Positions 35,317-45,255 of a stretch of DNA of 64,000 bases are shown piece after piece (within the stretch, counting starts at the first letter, position 1; the number at the start of each line of letters is the position of its first letter). Below the pieces are notes generated by a model, which was not told where the DNA came from, searched no databases, and saw nothing but the letters and a program-made list of their open reading frames with translations. Source of the DNA: Arthrobacter jinronghuae. Its GTDB lineage: Bacteria; Actinomycetota; Actinomycetes; Actinomycetales; Micrococcaceae. Position numbers and translations under genes: made by a program. Location of the stretch: NCBI RefSeq assembly GCF_025244825.1, contig NZ_CP104263.1:1922001-1986000 (forward strand). Direction: 5' to 3'.

Positions 35317-37008
35317 TCAATCACTTCTGCGGGCGCCGGCGGTGCCGTCCGATGCGATGGTCGCCGTAACCGGCCCCCTACGCGGCTCGGAACCGCTGCC
35401 GGGCAATCGTTCCATCACCGCGGAGAAGGACAATGAGGCCAGCACTATGAAATACGGTGCGTAGAGATAGAGGAACCGGGCACGCGCCTCGAAGAGCAAA
35501 AGGAACAGGAGCAATCCGAACAGTGCAATCCGCATTGCCGACAGCTCCGGGCGCAGGAGGCGCGGCGTCCGCAGGAACAACGGCACGGACACGAGGGCAA
35601 GGGTCGCGAACCAGGTTCCCTGCCAGATGGAGAGCATCCATTGAAAGTTCGGACGGGTATTGCCGAACAGGTCCTGGATGCCTTGGTCCGCGGGGCGGGA
35701 TGAAAGGAAATTCTCCCCGGTCATCCGTCCCTCGCCGAAGGAAAAGAAGGATCCGTCTCCCGTAATCCATGCCAGCTTATGGTGGAGGAAGGCAACGTAA
35801 CCGCCCGGCCCCATGGCGGACACCCGGTTCTGGTAGGCCTGCACGCCCTGGCGGAATTTCTCCTCTTCACCGGTGATGGCAACCGTACTCTGGTAATCAT
35901 CCTCGTTGTAGGCCCCGTAGTAGGGCCCGTGAGGTCCCTCCGTGGAGCGCGCGCCGACCTTCAGGAAATGGCCCATGTTCATCGCGTGGGGATTGTCTTG
36001 GACATCGAACGCAATCACCGGGCTCCGTTGTTCAAAGCCCGCAATCAGCCGGTTACCGATGAAGAAGCTCCCGCCGACAATAACCACGGCGAGCAGCAGG
36101 ACCAGGGTGTCCTTCCGCCCGGCGAGCAGGCATACCGCCGTGATGCCGGCAGCCACCAGGCAGATCAGCACGGTGGGTTTGATCCCGTAGCCCACCGCGG
36201 CCACCGCACCCGCAAGGATCCACAGCGGCACACGGACGGTAAGGCTGGCCGAGCGCCGGGACACCAACAGCAGGCAGAGGATCAGGACGGTGAACAGAAC
36301 ACCGACCGTGTCCGAGTAGAGCACTCCCGCCCACGGCGATAGAACCAGGAAGACCGTCGTCGGCACCAGCGAAACGGCGGCGGCGATCCGGCCGCCCAAC
36401 ATGCGTACCGCGCAATACGTCAGCACCGTCCCGGCGAAGAGCACCGACCCGTTAAGGAATGCCGTAATCATTCCCAGGTCCTGAAAACCGAGCGAGAGCG
36501 CCAGCTCGTAGTACGCCGCTATCAGCAGCATCAGGAGCAGGTTGTTCGGGTTGGTCTCGAAATAGGGAGGCACGGAGTCAATCGTTTTGCCTGCCAGCCC
36601 GGCGGCGGCATCGGCGACGGCATACGCATCCCAGTCCGGGGGAAGCCGGACGGCGTAGGCCACCCGCATCTGGATCCACAGCAGCAGCGCCCACACCGCT
36701 GCCCACGGCAGGTACGTCCAGGGGCGGTGCCGCGCAGCTGCCGCCGCGGTTCTCCGCAGCAGCCAATACAGCCCGGTCATCAGCCCCGGTACCACTGCCG
36801 CGGCCAGCAGTGCCCACCCAGTGCGGTACTGCGAAGCACCGTAGTGCGGGAACACCACGTTGGTCAGCAGGGCCCACAGGATCAACCCGCACAGCACCAG
36901 ACCGGCGGCAGCCGGCAAGTTCGCGAGCTGCGGGCGGATTCGCAACGGCGCGGCATGACGCCGTTGGGCGCCATCTACCGTGTGTTGCGCAACTCCTTCT
37001 CCGGACAT
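35317..37008 (-). CDS. Polytopic membrane protein, GT-C glycosyltransferase-like
   Basis: A 563-residue integral membrane protein with about twelve hydrophobic helices. An acidic motif in the first outside loop (LPPDWDAYAVADAA) and a second loop with ETNPNNLL resemble the catalytic first loop of GT-C transferases that use polyprenyl-phosphate sugars. A large hydrophilic loop lies at about 345-430 (HAMNMGHFLKVGARS, GPYYGAYNEDDYQS), a feature of the GT39/ArnT-like group. The substrate is unknown. Its stop codon overlaps the possible TTG start of pepN. Confidence 0.7.
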   Translation of the reverse strand: MSGEGVAQHTVDGAQRRHAAPLRIRPQLANLPAAAGLVLCGLILWALLTNVVFPHYGASQYRTGWALLAAAVVPGLMTGLYWLLRRTAAAAARHRPWTYLPWAAVWALLLWIQMRVAYAVRLPPDWDAYAVADAAAGLAGKTIDSVPPYFETNPNNLLLMLLIAAYYELALSLGFQDLGMITAFLNGSVLFAGTVLTYCAVRMLGGRIAAAVSLVPTTVFLVLSPWAGVLYSDTVGVLFTVLILCLLLVSRRSASLTVRVPLWILAGAVAAVGYGIKPTVLICLVAAGITAVCLLAGRKDTLVLLLAVVIVGGSFFIGNRLIAGFEQRSPVIAFDVQDNPHAMNMGHFLKVGARSTEGPHGPYYGAYNEDDYQSTVAITGEEEKFRQGVQAYQNRVSAMGPGGYVAFLHHKLAWITGDGSFFSFGEGRMTGENFLSSRPADQGIQDLFGNTRPNFQWMLSIWQGTWFATLALVSVPLFLRTPRLLRPELSAMRIALFGLLLFLLLFEARARFLYLYAPYFIVLASLSFSAVMERLPGSGSEPRRGPVTATIASDGTAGARRSD

Positions 37009-37092
37009 GGCTCACAGGTCCTTGGTGGGTGGGTGGGCACGGGAGTTGGGTGGGCAGGGGCTGGTTGCTACCCTGACGGCACCCTGGTCCCA

Positions 37093-38133
37093 CTATCCGG
37101 CCAGCAGCAACGCCGCGGCTAGGCCCAGGCCGGATATCAGGGCCCACGACGTCAACGCCGCTGCCGCCGCACGGACACCGGAGGCGAAGAGCGCCCTCAC
37201 CCGGACACCGGCCCCCAGCGCAAACAACGCCGCGGCGAAGAGCAGCTCCTGCAGGACGGCGGCGGTTTCCAGCGCCGCCCCGGGCAGCACGCCCCAGGTA
37301 CGGACCAGGATCAGCGCGAGGAAGCCCAGGACAAACAAAGGGACCAGCGGAGGGCGTTTGCCTTGCAGCGGAAGCTGCGCGCGCCGGGCCCGCAGCCCGG
37401 CGGCTGCGGTCATCGGTGCCAGCAGCACTACGCGCGCAAGCTTCACGACGACGGCGGCCGCCAACGCCGCTGTACCGGCGGTCTGCGCGGTGGCGACCAC
37501 CTGCCCGACGTCGTGCACCGACGCCCCGGCCCAGGAACCAAAGACTTCCGCCGGCAGGCCCAGCATCCTGCCGGCCAGCGGCAGCACCGCAATGGCCAGC
37601 GTGCCGCAAAGCGTCACCAGGGCGACCGGCACCACCGTTTCTTCGGTGCGGGTCCTGCGGACTGCGGCCATCGCCCCGATGGCGGAAACACCGCAGATGG
37701 AGAAGCCGGCGGCGATCAGCACCGGTTCATCCCCTGGAAGGCGGAACAACCGGCAGATGCCGTACGTGCCCGCAAAGGCCGCCAGCACCAGCGCCACGAT
37801 CAGGAGCAGCGCTGTCCACCCCAGTCCGGCGATGTCGACCAGCGAAACCTTCAGCCCCAGCAGGACAATTCCAAGGCGCAGGAACTTCCGCGCAGCCAGG
37901 GCCAGTCCCGGTTTCCAGGCACCGGCGGCCATGGCCGCACTACCGGGTACATTCGCCGCCAGCAGGCCCAGCACCACCGCAGCCGTCAGGACAGGTACCG
38001 CGGGCAGGAGCAGATGTACGAGGAAGGACGCGACGACGGCGGCAGCCGCGGTCAGCAGTCCGGGGACAGTGCCGCGCAGGCGGTCCCATCGGGAGGACGG
38101 TGCGGGGGAGGAGGCTGCGGGGGATTCTGGCAC
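37093..38133 (-). CDS. YeiH/UPF0324 family putative sulfate exporter
   Basis: Membrane protein of 346 residues with about ten helices. Family motifs LRLGIVLLGLKVSL, AAGFSICGVSAIGAMAAV and GASVHDVGQVVATA are all present. Members are annotated as putative sulfate exporters; direct evidence of transport is limited. It stands alone, divergent from the P-type ATPase gene with a 159-bp gap, and 84 bp before the GT-C-like gene on the same strand. Confidence 0.88.
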   Translation of the reverse strand: MPESPAASSPAPSSRWDRLRGTVPGLLTAAAAVVASFLVHLLLPAVPVLTAAVVLGLLAANVPGSAAMAAGAWKPGLALAARKFLRLGIVLLGLKVSLVDIAGLGWTALLLIVALVLAAFAGTYGICRLFRLPGDEPVLIAAGFSICGVSAIGAMAAVRRTRTEETVVPVALVTLCGTLAIAVLPLAGRMLGLPAEVFGSWAGASVHDVGQVVATAQTAGTAALAAAVVVKLARVVLLAPMTAAAGLRARRAQLPLQGKRPPLVPLFVLGFLALILVRTWGVLPGAALETAAVLQELLFAAALFALGAGVRVRALFASGVRAAAAALTSWALISGLGLAAALLLAG

Positions 38134-38292
38134 GTCTACACCCTGCCGCAGTCGCGTCAGTTATCCAAAGCGCATCCAACGCGCTCCGGCTTTCGGTGTC
38201 TCCTGCGCGGGCTGGCCCGCAGTAGGCATACTGCTGCCGCGGCCTGCGTTGCTACCATTGGGGCACCATCCTCAAGGAACCGGGAAGCACCC

Positions 38293-41097
38293 ATGAGTTC
38301 GCAAGGCAACAGTGGAAGCGTCCCAGGCGTTTCCATGCAGCAGCAGGTCCTGGAGTCCCCGTGGCTATTCCCCGCGGAAGAGGTGGCCTCGGTACTGGAC
38401 ACGAACCCGGATGCCGGGCTCGACGCCGGCGAAGTCCGGAACCGGCTGGACCGTTACGGGCCGAACCAGCTCGCCGAGGGTAAAAAAGTACCGGTGTGGC
38501 GGAAGATCCTTGCGCTGCTCTCGGACCGGCTGACCATCGTCCTGATCATCGCCGCGGTTGTCAGTGCCGTTGTCTCCCAGGAGTGGGAAACCCCGGTGGT
38601 GATCCTGCTGGTCATCATCCTCAATACCGCCCTGAACTACGTGCAGGAGCAACGGGCCGAGAACAGCCTGGAGGCCCTGCGCAACGCGTCGGTGGACAAT
38701 TGCCGGGCGCTCCGGTCCGGCAACCCGGTGACCGTGGAGCGCACGGACCTGGTGCCCGGCGACGTCGTGCTGCTGGAGGCCGGGGACAGCGTGCCGGCGG
38801 ACGGACGGCTGCTGGAGGCGGTGCGCCTGCAGGTGGCCGAGGCGGCACTCACCGGCGAGTCCAAGCCCACCAACAAGGTAGCCGCCCCGCTTTCAGATCC
38901 TCAGCTTCCGGTGGCCGACCGGGTCAACCTGCTGTTCATGGACACCGATGTGACCCGCGGCCGCGGCGTGCTGCTGGTGACGGGGACCGGCATGGACACC
39001 CAGATCGGCACCATTGCGCATCTGCTGGGGAGCACCCGCGAGGAAAAAACCACCCTGCAGCGCAGCATCGACCAGCTTGCGCGGGTCCTGACCTACATCG
39101 CCTTCGCCGTCGTCGCCCTCGTGTTCGTGCTGGGGCTGCTGCGCGGGGACAGCTGGGAAGACCTGTTCCTGACCGCCGTCTCGCTGGCCGTGGCCACCAT
39201 TCCCGAGGGGCTGACCGCCGTCGTTGCCTTCACGCTCGCCATGGGTGCCTCCCGGCTCGCCGCGCGCGGGGCCATCATCAAGCAGCTCGCAGCCGTGGAG
39301 ACCCTCGGCAGCACGTCACAGATCTGCACGGACAAGACCGGCACGCTCACCCTCAATGAAATGACGGTGCGGCGGTTGTACTCGCCCGCGGGCCGCAGGT
39401 TCCGGGTGACCGGGAACGGCTACTCCACGGACGGAAAGATCCTCAGCCCCGACGGGGAGGCCGCCCCCCTGCCCCCGGAGGCATACATGGCCATGGCGCT
39501 GTGCAACGACGCATCGGTCGAGGACGGCAGGCTGACCGGCGACCCGACCGAGGGCTCCCTCGTGGTCCTGGCGGAAAAGGGCGGGATCGACGTCGCCGGC
39601 GCCCGGGCCACCCACCGGCGCGTCGCGGAAGTTCCGTTCGACTCCGGCTACAAGTTCATGGCCACGTTCAACCGCGACGACGACGCCGGGGCCCCCGTGC
39701 ACTGCAACGTCAAGGGGGCGCCCGGCGTCGTCCTGGACCGGACCGCGTTCCTGCAGACCCCGGACGGCCTGGTCCCGCTGGACCCCGAAGAACGGGCACG
39801 CATTTCCCGCGACGTGGAGTCCCTGGCCAACGCCGGCCTGCGGACCATGGCCGTGGCGGGGCGGGTGCTCGATGCACCCCTGCCGGCCAGCCCGGATGCA
39901 CTGTTTGCCGAGGCAGCGAGCCTGGTGCTGTACGCCGTCGTCGGGATCCTGGATCCACCGCGGCAGGAGGCCGCCGAAGCCATTTCCCGGGCGCGGGCCG
40001 CCGGAATCGACGTGCACATGATCACCGGGGACCATCTGATCACGGCCTCGGCGATTGCCAGGGACCTCGGGATCGAGGGCAGGGCCGCAGCCGGCACCGC
40101 ACTCGATGCCATGGATGACACTGAGCTGCGCAGGCAGGCGCCGCAGCTGGGGGTCCTGGCCCGGGTTTCCCCGGAACACAAGATCCGGATTGTGGAGGCG
40201 CTTCAGGCGGACGGCTACATCGTGGCCATGACCGGCGACGGCGTGAATGACGCTCCGGCGCTGAAACGCGCCGACATCGGGATTGCCATGGGCATCACCG
40301 GCACCGACGTGTCCAAGGGTGCGGCCAAGATGATCCTCACCGACGACAACTTCGCCACTATTGTGGCGGCTGTCGAAGAGGGCCGCGGCATCTACGACAA
40401 CATCCTGAAATTCGTCCGGTTCCAGCTGACCACTGCCTGGGGCTTCGTGCTGATCTTCCTTGCAGCGGCAACCTTCGGCTTCGCCGGAGGGGCGCCCTTC
40501 ACCGCACTGCAGATCCTCTGGGTGAACATCATCATGGACGGCCCGCCGGCCCTGGCGCTTGGGGTGGACCGGACCGATCCGGAGGTGATGAAACGGCCGC
40601 CGCGGCCGGCCACCGAGCCCCTGCTGACGGGCAGGCGGATTGCCGTGCTGACAATGCTCGGCATCGTGATGGCGGTGGGTACCTGTACGGTCCTGGTCAA
40701 TGCGCCGCGGTGGTTCCCCGAAAGCGCCGGCAGCACCAACTTCGCCACCACCATGGCGTTTACCACCTTCGTGTTCTACCAGGTGTTCAACCTGTTGAAC
40801 GTCCGCTCCGAAACCGGCAGCATCTTCACCCTGCGGACCTTCACCAACCGCGCCATCTGGGTTTCCCTCGTGGCCGTGGTGGTGCTGCAGATCCTGGTGG
40901 TTCAGCTGAGCTTCTTCGCGGGGATCTTTGACACGGTGCCGCTGACCTCGGCGCAGTGGTTCCTCTGCTTCGCCGTCGGCGCCACCGTCCTGGTGGTCTC
41001 CGAGATCGGCAAGGCAGTGCAGCGGCTGTCCGCCCGCCGTCGTCGGCCGGAGCTCACGACGGCGGGACGGAAGTCCTACCAGGGGGAGGGCTTGTAG
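38293..41097 (+). CDS. P2-type cation-transporting ATPase (Ca2+ pump-like)
   Basis: ATP-driven cation pump of 934 residues, full length. The N-terminal cation-ATPase domain (about 25-90), actuator motif LTGES near 187, ATIPEGL in M4 near 300, phosphorylation site DKTGTLT near 347, nucleotide-binding KGAPG, and hinge TGDGVNDAPALKRADIG are intact. M6 has NIIMDGPPALALG with the Asn/Asp ligands, but M5 (FQLTTAWGFVLIF) lacks the Asn/Glu pair of SERCA, as in single-site type IIB pumps. Ca2+ is most likely, Mn2+ possible. The last 22 bp overlap the convergent SDR gene. Confidence 0.92.
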   Translation: MSSQGNSGSVPGVSMQQQVLESPWLFPAEEVASVLDTNPDAGLDAGEVRNRLDRYGPNQLAEGKKVPVWRKILALLSDRLTIVLIIAAVVSAVVSQEWETPVVILLVIILNTALNYVQEQRAENSLEALRNASVDNCRALRSGNPVTVERTDLVPGDVVLLEAGDSVPADGRLLEAVRLQVAEAALTGESKPTNKVAAPLSDPQLPVADRVNLLFMDTDVTRGRGVLLVTGTGMDTQIGTIAHLLGSTREEKTTLQRSIDQLARVLTYIAFAVVALVFVLGLLRGDSWEDLFLTAVSLAVATIPEGLTAVVAFTLAMGASRLAARGAIIKQLAAVETLGSTSQICTDKTGTLTLNEMTVRRLYSPAGRRFRVTGNGYSTDGKILSPDGEAAPLPPEAYMAMALCNDASVEDGRLTGDPTEGSLVVLAEKGGIDVAGARATHRRVAEVPFDSGYKFMATFNRDDDAGAPVHCNVKGAPGVVLDRTAFLQTPDGLVPLDPEERARISRDVESLANAGLRTMAVAGRVLDAPLPASPDALFAEAASLVLYAVVGILDPPRQEAAEAISRARAAGIDVHMITGDHLITASAIARDLGIEGRAAAGTALDAMDDTELRRQAPQLGVLARVSPEHKIRIVEALQADGYIVAMTGDGVNDAPALKRADIGIAMGITGTDVSKGAAKMILTDDNFATIVAAVEEGRGIYDNILKFVRFQLTTAWGFVLIFLAAATFGFAGGAPFTALQILWVNIIMDGPPALALGVDRTDPEVMKRPPRPATEPLLTGRRIAVLTMLGIVMAVGTCTVLVNAPRWFPESAGSTNFATTMAFTTFVFYQVFNLLNVRSETGSIFTLRTFTNRAIWVSLVAVVVLQILVVQLSFFAGIFDTVPLTSAQWFLCFAVGATVLVVSEIGKAVQRLSARRRRPELTTAGRKSYQGEGL

Positions 41098-42512
41098 TCC
41101 TTGAGGAAGACGCCGTACTGGTCCTCGCCGTTTTCACCCATGACAATCGGGTCATAGACGCGGGCAGCGCCGTCGACCAGGTCCAGCGGGGCGTGGAAGC
41201 CTTCCTCCGCCAGGCGCACCTTGGTGGGGTGCGGACGCTCGTCGGTGATCCAGCCGGTGTCCACGGCCGTCATGAGGATCCCGTCCGTTTCCAGCATTTC
41301 CTCGGCACTGGTGCGGGTAAGCATGTTCAGCGCCGCCTTGGCCATGTTGGTGTGCGGATGCCCGGGTCCCTTGTAGCGGCGGGAGAACTGACCTTCCATG
41401 GCCGAGACGTTCACGATGTACTTGCGCCGCGCCGAGGACGCCGCCATGGCGGGGCGGAGCCGGTTGACCAGCAGGAACGGCGCCGTGACGTTGCACAGCT
41501 GCACCTCGAGCATCTCCAGCGGGTCCACCTGGTCCACCACCTGCGTCCAGCTGTTAATGGGCGCCGTGTCCGGCACCAGCCCGCCGGCGTCGATCGCCGT
41601 TCCGGCCTCCATCCGCGCCAGTGAGGAAGAGCCGGCGGTGAGCGCCAGGGCTGTGACGGCGTCGGCCGCCAGGACCGGGTGCGCGGCGACTGATCCGGCC
41701 AGCGCCGTGGGGTGCGCGTCGTAGGTGTGGCCGAAGGTCACCAGCTCGGGCATGGGACCGTCCGGCAGCGGCGCCAGTTCGGCGTCGGTCAGCGGCCGGT
41801 AGGCGTTGGAGGAACGCCGGACGGTCTGGGCGGCGTTGTTGATCAGGATGTCCAGGGGGCCTGCCTCCGCCACGGATTCGGCCAGCGAGATGACCTGGGC
41901 CGGGTCGCGCAGGTCGATGCCGACAATGCGCAGCCGGTGCAGCCAGTCCGCCGAGTCTTCCATCGCGGCGAAACGGCGTGCCGCGTCTTTCGGGAAGCGG
42001 GTGGTGATGGTGGTGTGCGCGCCGTCGCGCAGCAGCCGCAGGGCGATGTACATGCCGATCTTTGCACGGCCGCCGGTCAGCAGTGCCCGCTTGCCGGTCA
42101 GGTCGGTGCGGGCGTCCCGCTTGGTGTGGCTGAAGCCGGCGCATTCGGGGCAGAGCTGGTGGTAGAAAGCATCCACCACGGTGTAGGGCTGCTTGCAGAT
42201 GTAGCAGTTGCGCGGCTTGAGCAGCGTGCCGGCGGACGGTCCGTGCGCTGCGGTGGTGAGCTGCGCCCCGCGGGTTTCATCATCAATCCGGTCAGCGGCG
42301 CCGGTGGCGGTGAGGGCGACGACGGCGCGGTCCGCCTCTGCGATAGCGGAGCGCTTTTCGGTCTTCCGGTGCTTCTTCACGGACTTGAACATCTTGGCGG
42401 TGGCCCGCCGGACCGCGACGTAATCGGGGTTTTCTTCATCCAGGACATGGATGGAAGCCAGGACCTTGAGGGCTGTCTGGATTTCTTCCGGGCTTAGTTC
42501 AGGGGTGCTCAT
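41076..42512 (-). CDS. SDR-like protein with N-terminal zinc ribbon
   Basis: A 478-residue protein. Residues 1-95 are mostly helical and charged. C103-x2-C106-x14-C121-x2-C124 (in CYICKQPY and LCPECAG) form a probable zinc ribbon. The Rossmann domain starts at about 138 (GKRALLTGGRAKIG) and contains LINNAAQTVRRS. The usual YxxxK is absent: the conserved lysine K392 in HPHTNMAKAALNM has Thr at the Tyr position. An insert of about 90 residues sits mid-domain. AAAGG lies 5 nt before the ATG. The family is conserved in actinobacteria but I know no function. Confidence 0.82.
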   Translation of the reverse strand: MSTPELSPEEIQTALKVLASIHVLDEENPDYVAVRRATAKMFKSVKKHRKTEKRSAIAEADRAVVALTATGAADRIDDETRGAQLTTAAHGPSAGTLLKPRNCYICKQPYTVVDAFYHQLCPECAGFSHTKRDARTDLTGKRALLTGGRAKIGMYIALRLLRDGAHTTITTRFPKDAARRFAAMEDSADWLHRLRIVGIDLRDPAQVISLAESVAEAGPLDILINNAAQTVRRSSNAYRPLTDAELAPLPDGPMPELVTFGHTYDAHPTALAGSVAAHPVLAADAVTALALTAGSSSLARMEAGTAIDAGGLVPDTAPINSWTQVVDQVDPLEMLEVQLCNVTAPFLLVNRLRPAMAASSARRKYIVNVSAMEGQFSRRYKGPGHPHTNMAKAALNMLTRTSAEEMLETDGILMTAVDTGWITDERPHPTKVRLAEEGFHAPLDLVDGAARVYDPIVMGENGEDQYGVFLKDYKPSPW

Positions 42513-42665
42513 TGGGGCCTTTACGCTCATCGGCACCGGAGGATCCACAGTGCAGGCGCACCATGTGCGCCTTCCGAGGATACCGGAGAAGACCGCAGGC
42601 ACCCGTATCGGGGGCAGGGGCACCGGGGAATCTCACACCCGGCGCCCCTGCTCCTACCTGTTTTT

Positions 42666-43910
42666 TCAGGCCTCGGGGACGCGCTGTCCCTTGCTGAGCA
42701 CGGTGAGGCCGGATTCGGTCACGGTGAAACCGCGGCTGAGGTCCAGTTCCCGGTCCACACCAACCGTGGCTCCGGCGGGGATCCGCACGTTCTTGTCGAT
42801 GATGGCGCGGCGGATGATCGCCCCTTCACCCACATGCACCTTGTCCATCAGCACCGAGTCGGTCACCTCTGCGTTGGAGCCCACATAGACGTCCTGCGCC
42901 AGCACGGAACCCGTCACCTTGCCGCCGGAGATCACCGTGCCGTCGGAAACGATCGAGTCGAAGGCGGTGCCGGCCTGGTCGGAGGCGCTGCGCACGAACT
43001 TGGCGGGCGGGGAGATGCTCTGCCGCGTGTAGATGGGCCACTGCAGGTTGTACAGGTTGAACGCCGGCAGGGGCGAGATCAGGTCCATGTTGGCGTCGTA
43101 GTAGGAGTCCAGGGTGCCGACGTCGCGCCAGTACTGGTGGTCGCTGCCGGTGGCACCGGGGATGATGTTGCGGGTGAAGTCGTACACGGCGGCGTCGCCG
43201 CGTTCCACGAAGTAGGGGATGATGTCCCCGCCCATGTCGTGCTTGGTGACCAGGCGTTCCTCGTCCCACTGCAGTGCCTTAACCAGGGCGTCGGTGTTGA
43301 AGACGTAGTTGCCCATGGAGGCCAGGAAGCTGCCCGGATCATCGGGCAGGCCCGGCGTGGTCTCCGGCTTCTCCACGAACGCGGCGATGCGCTCCGGGTT
43401 CTCGGAATCGGTTTCGATCACGCCGAACTGGTCCGCGAGGTGCAGCGGCTGCCGGACGGCGGCAACGCTCACCGATGCGCCGGAGGCAATATGCGCCTCT
43501 ACCATCTGGGAGAAGTCCATGCGGTACACGTGGTCCGCGCCGATCACGACGACGATGTCCGGCTGGGCATCCTCAATCAGGTTCATGGACTGGTAGATGG
43601 CGTTCGCGCTGCCGAGGAACCAGCTCTTGCCCACGCGCTGCTGTGCGGGCACGGAAGCCACATAGTTCTGCAGCTGGGTGGAAAGCCGCCAGGTTTCGGA
43701 GATATGCCGATCCAGGCTGTGGGATTTGTACTGGGTCAGGACCACGATCTGCAGGTACCCGGAGTTCACCAGGTTTGAAAGTGCGAAGTCGATGAGGCGG
43801 TAGCGCCCGGCAAAGGGAACCGCCGGTTTAGCCCGATCTGCTGTAAGCGGCATTAGCCGTTTACCCTCGCCGCCTGCGAGAACTACTGCCAGGACCTTCT
43901 TTGGCGCCAT
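42666..43910 (-). CDS. glgC: Glucose-1-phosphate adenylyltransferase
   Basis: Makes ADP-glucose from ATP and glucose 1-phosphate for glycogen synthesis. The 414-residue protein has the nucleotidyltransferase motif [14 protein letters not shown] at about 10-24, the activator/substrate region [25 protein letters not shown], and a C-terminal left-handed beta helix ([28 protein letters not shown]). It is divergent from glgA across a 78-bp gap, so the two are probably regulated together. A TATTTT box at 43931-43936 on the minus strand is a possible -10. Confidence 0.96.
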   Translation of the reverse strand: MAPKKVLAVVLAGGEGKRLMPLTADRAKPAVPFAGRYRLIDFALSNLVNSGYLQIVVLTQYKSHSLDRHISETWRLSTQLQNYVASVPAQQRVGKSWFLGSANAIYQSMNLIEDAQPDIVVVIGADHVYRMDFSQMVEAHIASGASVSVAAVRQPLHLADQFGVIETDSENPERIAAFVEKPETTPGLPDDPGSFLASMGNYVFNTDALVKALQWDEERLVTKHDMGGDIIPYFVERGDAAVYDFTRNIIPGATGSDHQYWRDVGTLDSYYDANMDLISPLPAFNLYNLQWPIYTRQSISPPAKFVRSASDQAGTAFDSIVSDGTVISGGKVTGSVLAQDVYVGSNAEVTDSVLMDKVHVGEGAIIRRAIIDKNVRIPAGATVGVDRELDLSRGFTVTESGLTVLSKGQRVPEA

Positions 43911-43988
43911 TGTGTTGAACCTCTTCCGAAAATAAGTCTACTGACTTCAGACTAGATCACTGGTTGCCCGGTGCACTACGTTGGTTTA

Positions 43989-45185
43989 GTGCGAGTAGAT
44001 ATTGTGTCGAAGGAATTCCCGCCGGAAATCTACGGAGGAGCAGGCGTTCACGTTGCCGAGCTCAGCCGGGTCCTGGCCGGAGAAGTAGATCTCCATGTGC
44101 ATTGTTTCGGGGCCCCGCGACCCGAAGATTTCCACGGAGCCAAAGTAAAGAGTTATGCGGTGCCGGCGGAGCTGAAGTCTGCGAATCCTGCCGTGCAGAC
44201 CCTCGGGACGGACCTTGAAATCCTGGGTGGACTGGCCGGTGCGGACCTGGTCCATTCACATACCTGGTATGCGAATATGGCCGGTCACCTGGGCTCGCTG
44301 CTGCACGGCGTTCCGCACGTGCTCAGCGCCCACAGCCTGGAGCCGCTGCGTCCGTGGAAGGCCGAGCAGCTCGGCGGGGGATACGCCGTGTCCTCCTGGG
44401 TGGAGAAAACCGCCTACGAGGCAGCCGCGGCCATCATTGCCGTCTCCGAAGGCATGCGCCAGGACATCCTGCGCAGCTACCCCGACGTGGACCCGGAGCG
44501 GGTTCGGGTAGTCCACAACGGCATCGACGTGCAGCAGTGGCAGCCGGACATCGACCCCGACGGCGTCCGCGCCTTCGACATCGATCCGGACCGTCCCAGC
44601 GTGGTCTTTGTAGGCCGCAACACCCGCCAGAAGGGTGTGCCGTACCTGCTGCGCGCTGCCGCGCTGCTGCCGCCGGAGGTCCAGCTGGTGCTGTGCCTCG
44701 GCGCCGCCGACACGCCTGAACTGGCTGCGGAAACCGCCGTGCTGATCGAGGAACTGCGGCGCACCCGCACCGGCGTCGTGGTGATTGAGCGCATGCTGCC
44801 GCGCGCCGAGCTGATCAAGATCCTCTCCATCGCCACCGTGTTCGCCTGCCCGTCGGTCTACGAACCGCTGGGCATCGTGAACCTTGAGGCAATGGCGTGC
44901 GGCACCGCCGTCGTCGCCAGCGCCACCGGAGGTATTCCCGAGGTCGTCGATACCGGCGTCACCGGGTTGCTGGTGCCCATCGAGCAGGTCACCGACGGAA
45001 CCGGCACGCCGCTGGACCCGGAGAAGTTCGTGCGGGACTTCGCCGAGGCACTGACCGAAGTGGTCACCGATCCGGCGCTGGCCCAGCGTATGGGCGAGGC
45101 CGGCCGCGCCCGGGCCACCGAGCAGTTCTCCTGGGAGTCCATCGCGGAGGAAACCCTCGCCGTGTACCGCTCCGTCCTGGCCTAG
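43989..45185 (+). CDS. glgA: GT4 glycogen synthase / alpha-maltose-1-phosphate synthase
   Basis: A 398-residue GT4 glycosyltransferase of the actinobacterial type. VSKEFPPEIYGGAGVHVAEL at the N-terminus and SVYEPLGIVNLEAMACGTAVVASATGG in the donor site are diagnostic. In mycobacteria the equivalent enzyme (GlgM) joins ADP-glucose to glucose 1-phosphate to give maltose 1-phosphate, so glgM may be the better name. GTG at 43989 gives the typical MRVDI-type start; TACGTT at 43977-43982 is 6 nt upstream, suggesting a leaderless mRNA. An upstream GTG at 43971 would span that box. Confidence 0.93.
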   Translation: MRVDIVSKEFPPEIYGGAGVHVAELSRVLAGEVDLHVHCFGAPRPEDFHGAKVKSYAVPAELKSANPAVQTLGTDLEILGGLAGADLVHSHTWYANMAGHLGSLLHGVPHVLSAHSLEPLRPWKAEQLGGGYAVSSWVEKTAYEAAAAIIAVSEGMRQDILRSYPDVDPERVRVVHNGIDVQQWQPDIDPDGVRAFDIDPDRPSVVFVGRNTRQKGVPYLLRAAALLPPEVQLVLCLGAADTPELAAETAVLIEELRRTRTGVVVIERMLPRAELIKILSIATVFACPSVYEPLGIVNLEAMACGTAVVASATGGIPEVVDTGVTGLLVPIEQVTDGTGTPLDPEKFVRDFAEALTEVVTDPALAQRMGEAGRARATEQFSWESIAEETLAVYRSVLA

Positions 45186-45255
45186 CTGACACCCGGAAGG
45201 CGCCGTCGCACCTGCGGCGGCGCCTTTTCGCTGTCCGGACCGGGGACCGCCGACT

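Noticed and set aside
41152..42144. Additional frames inside the zinc-ribbon SDR gene that look like alternate SDR proteins
   Set aside because: They are other-phase readings of the same gene and lack family motifs.
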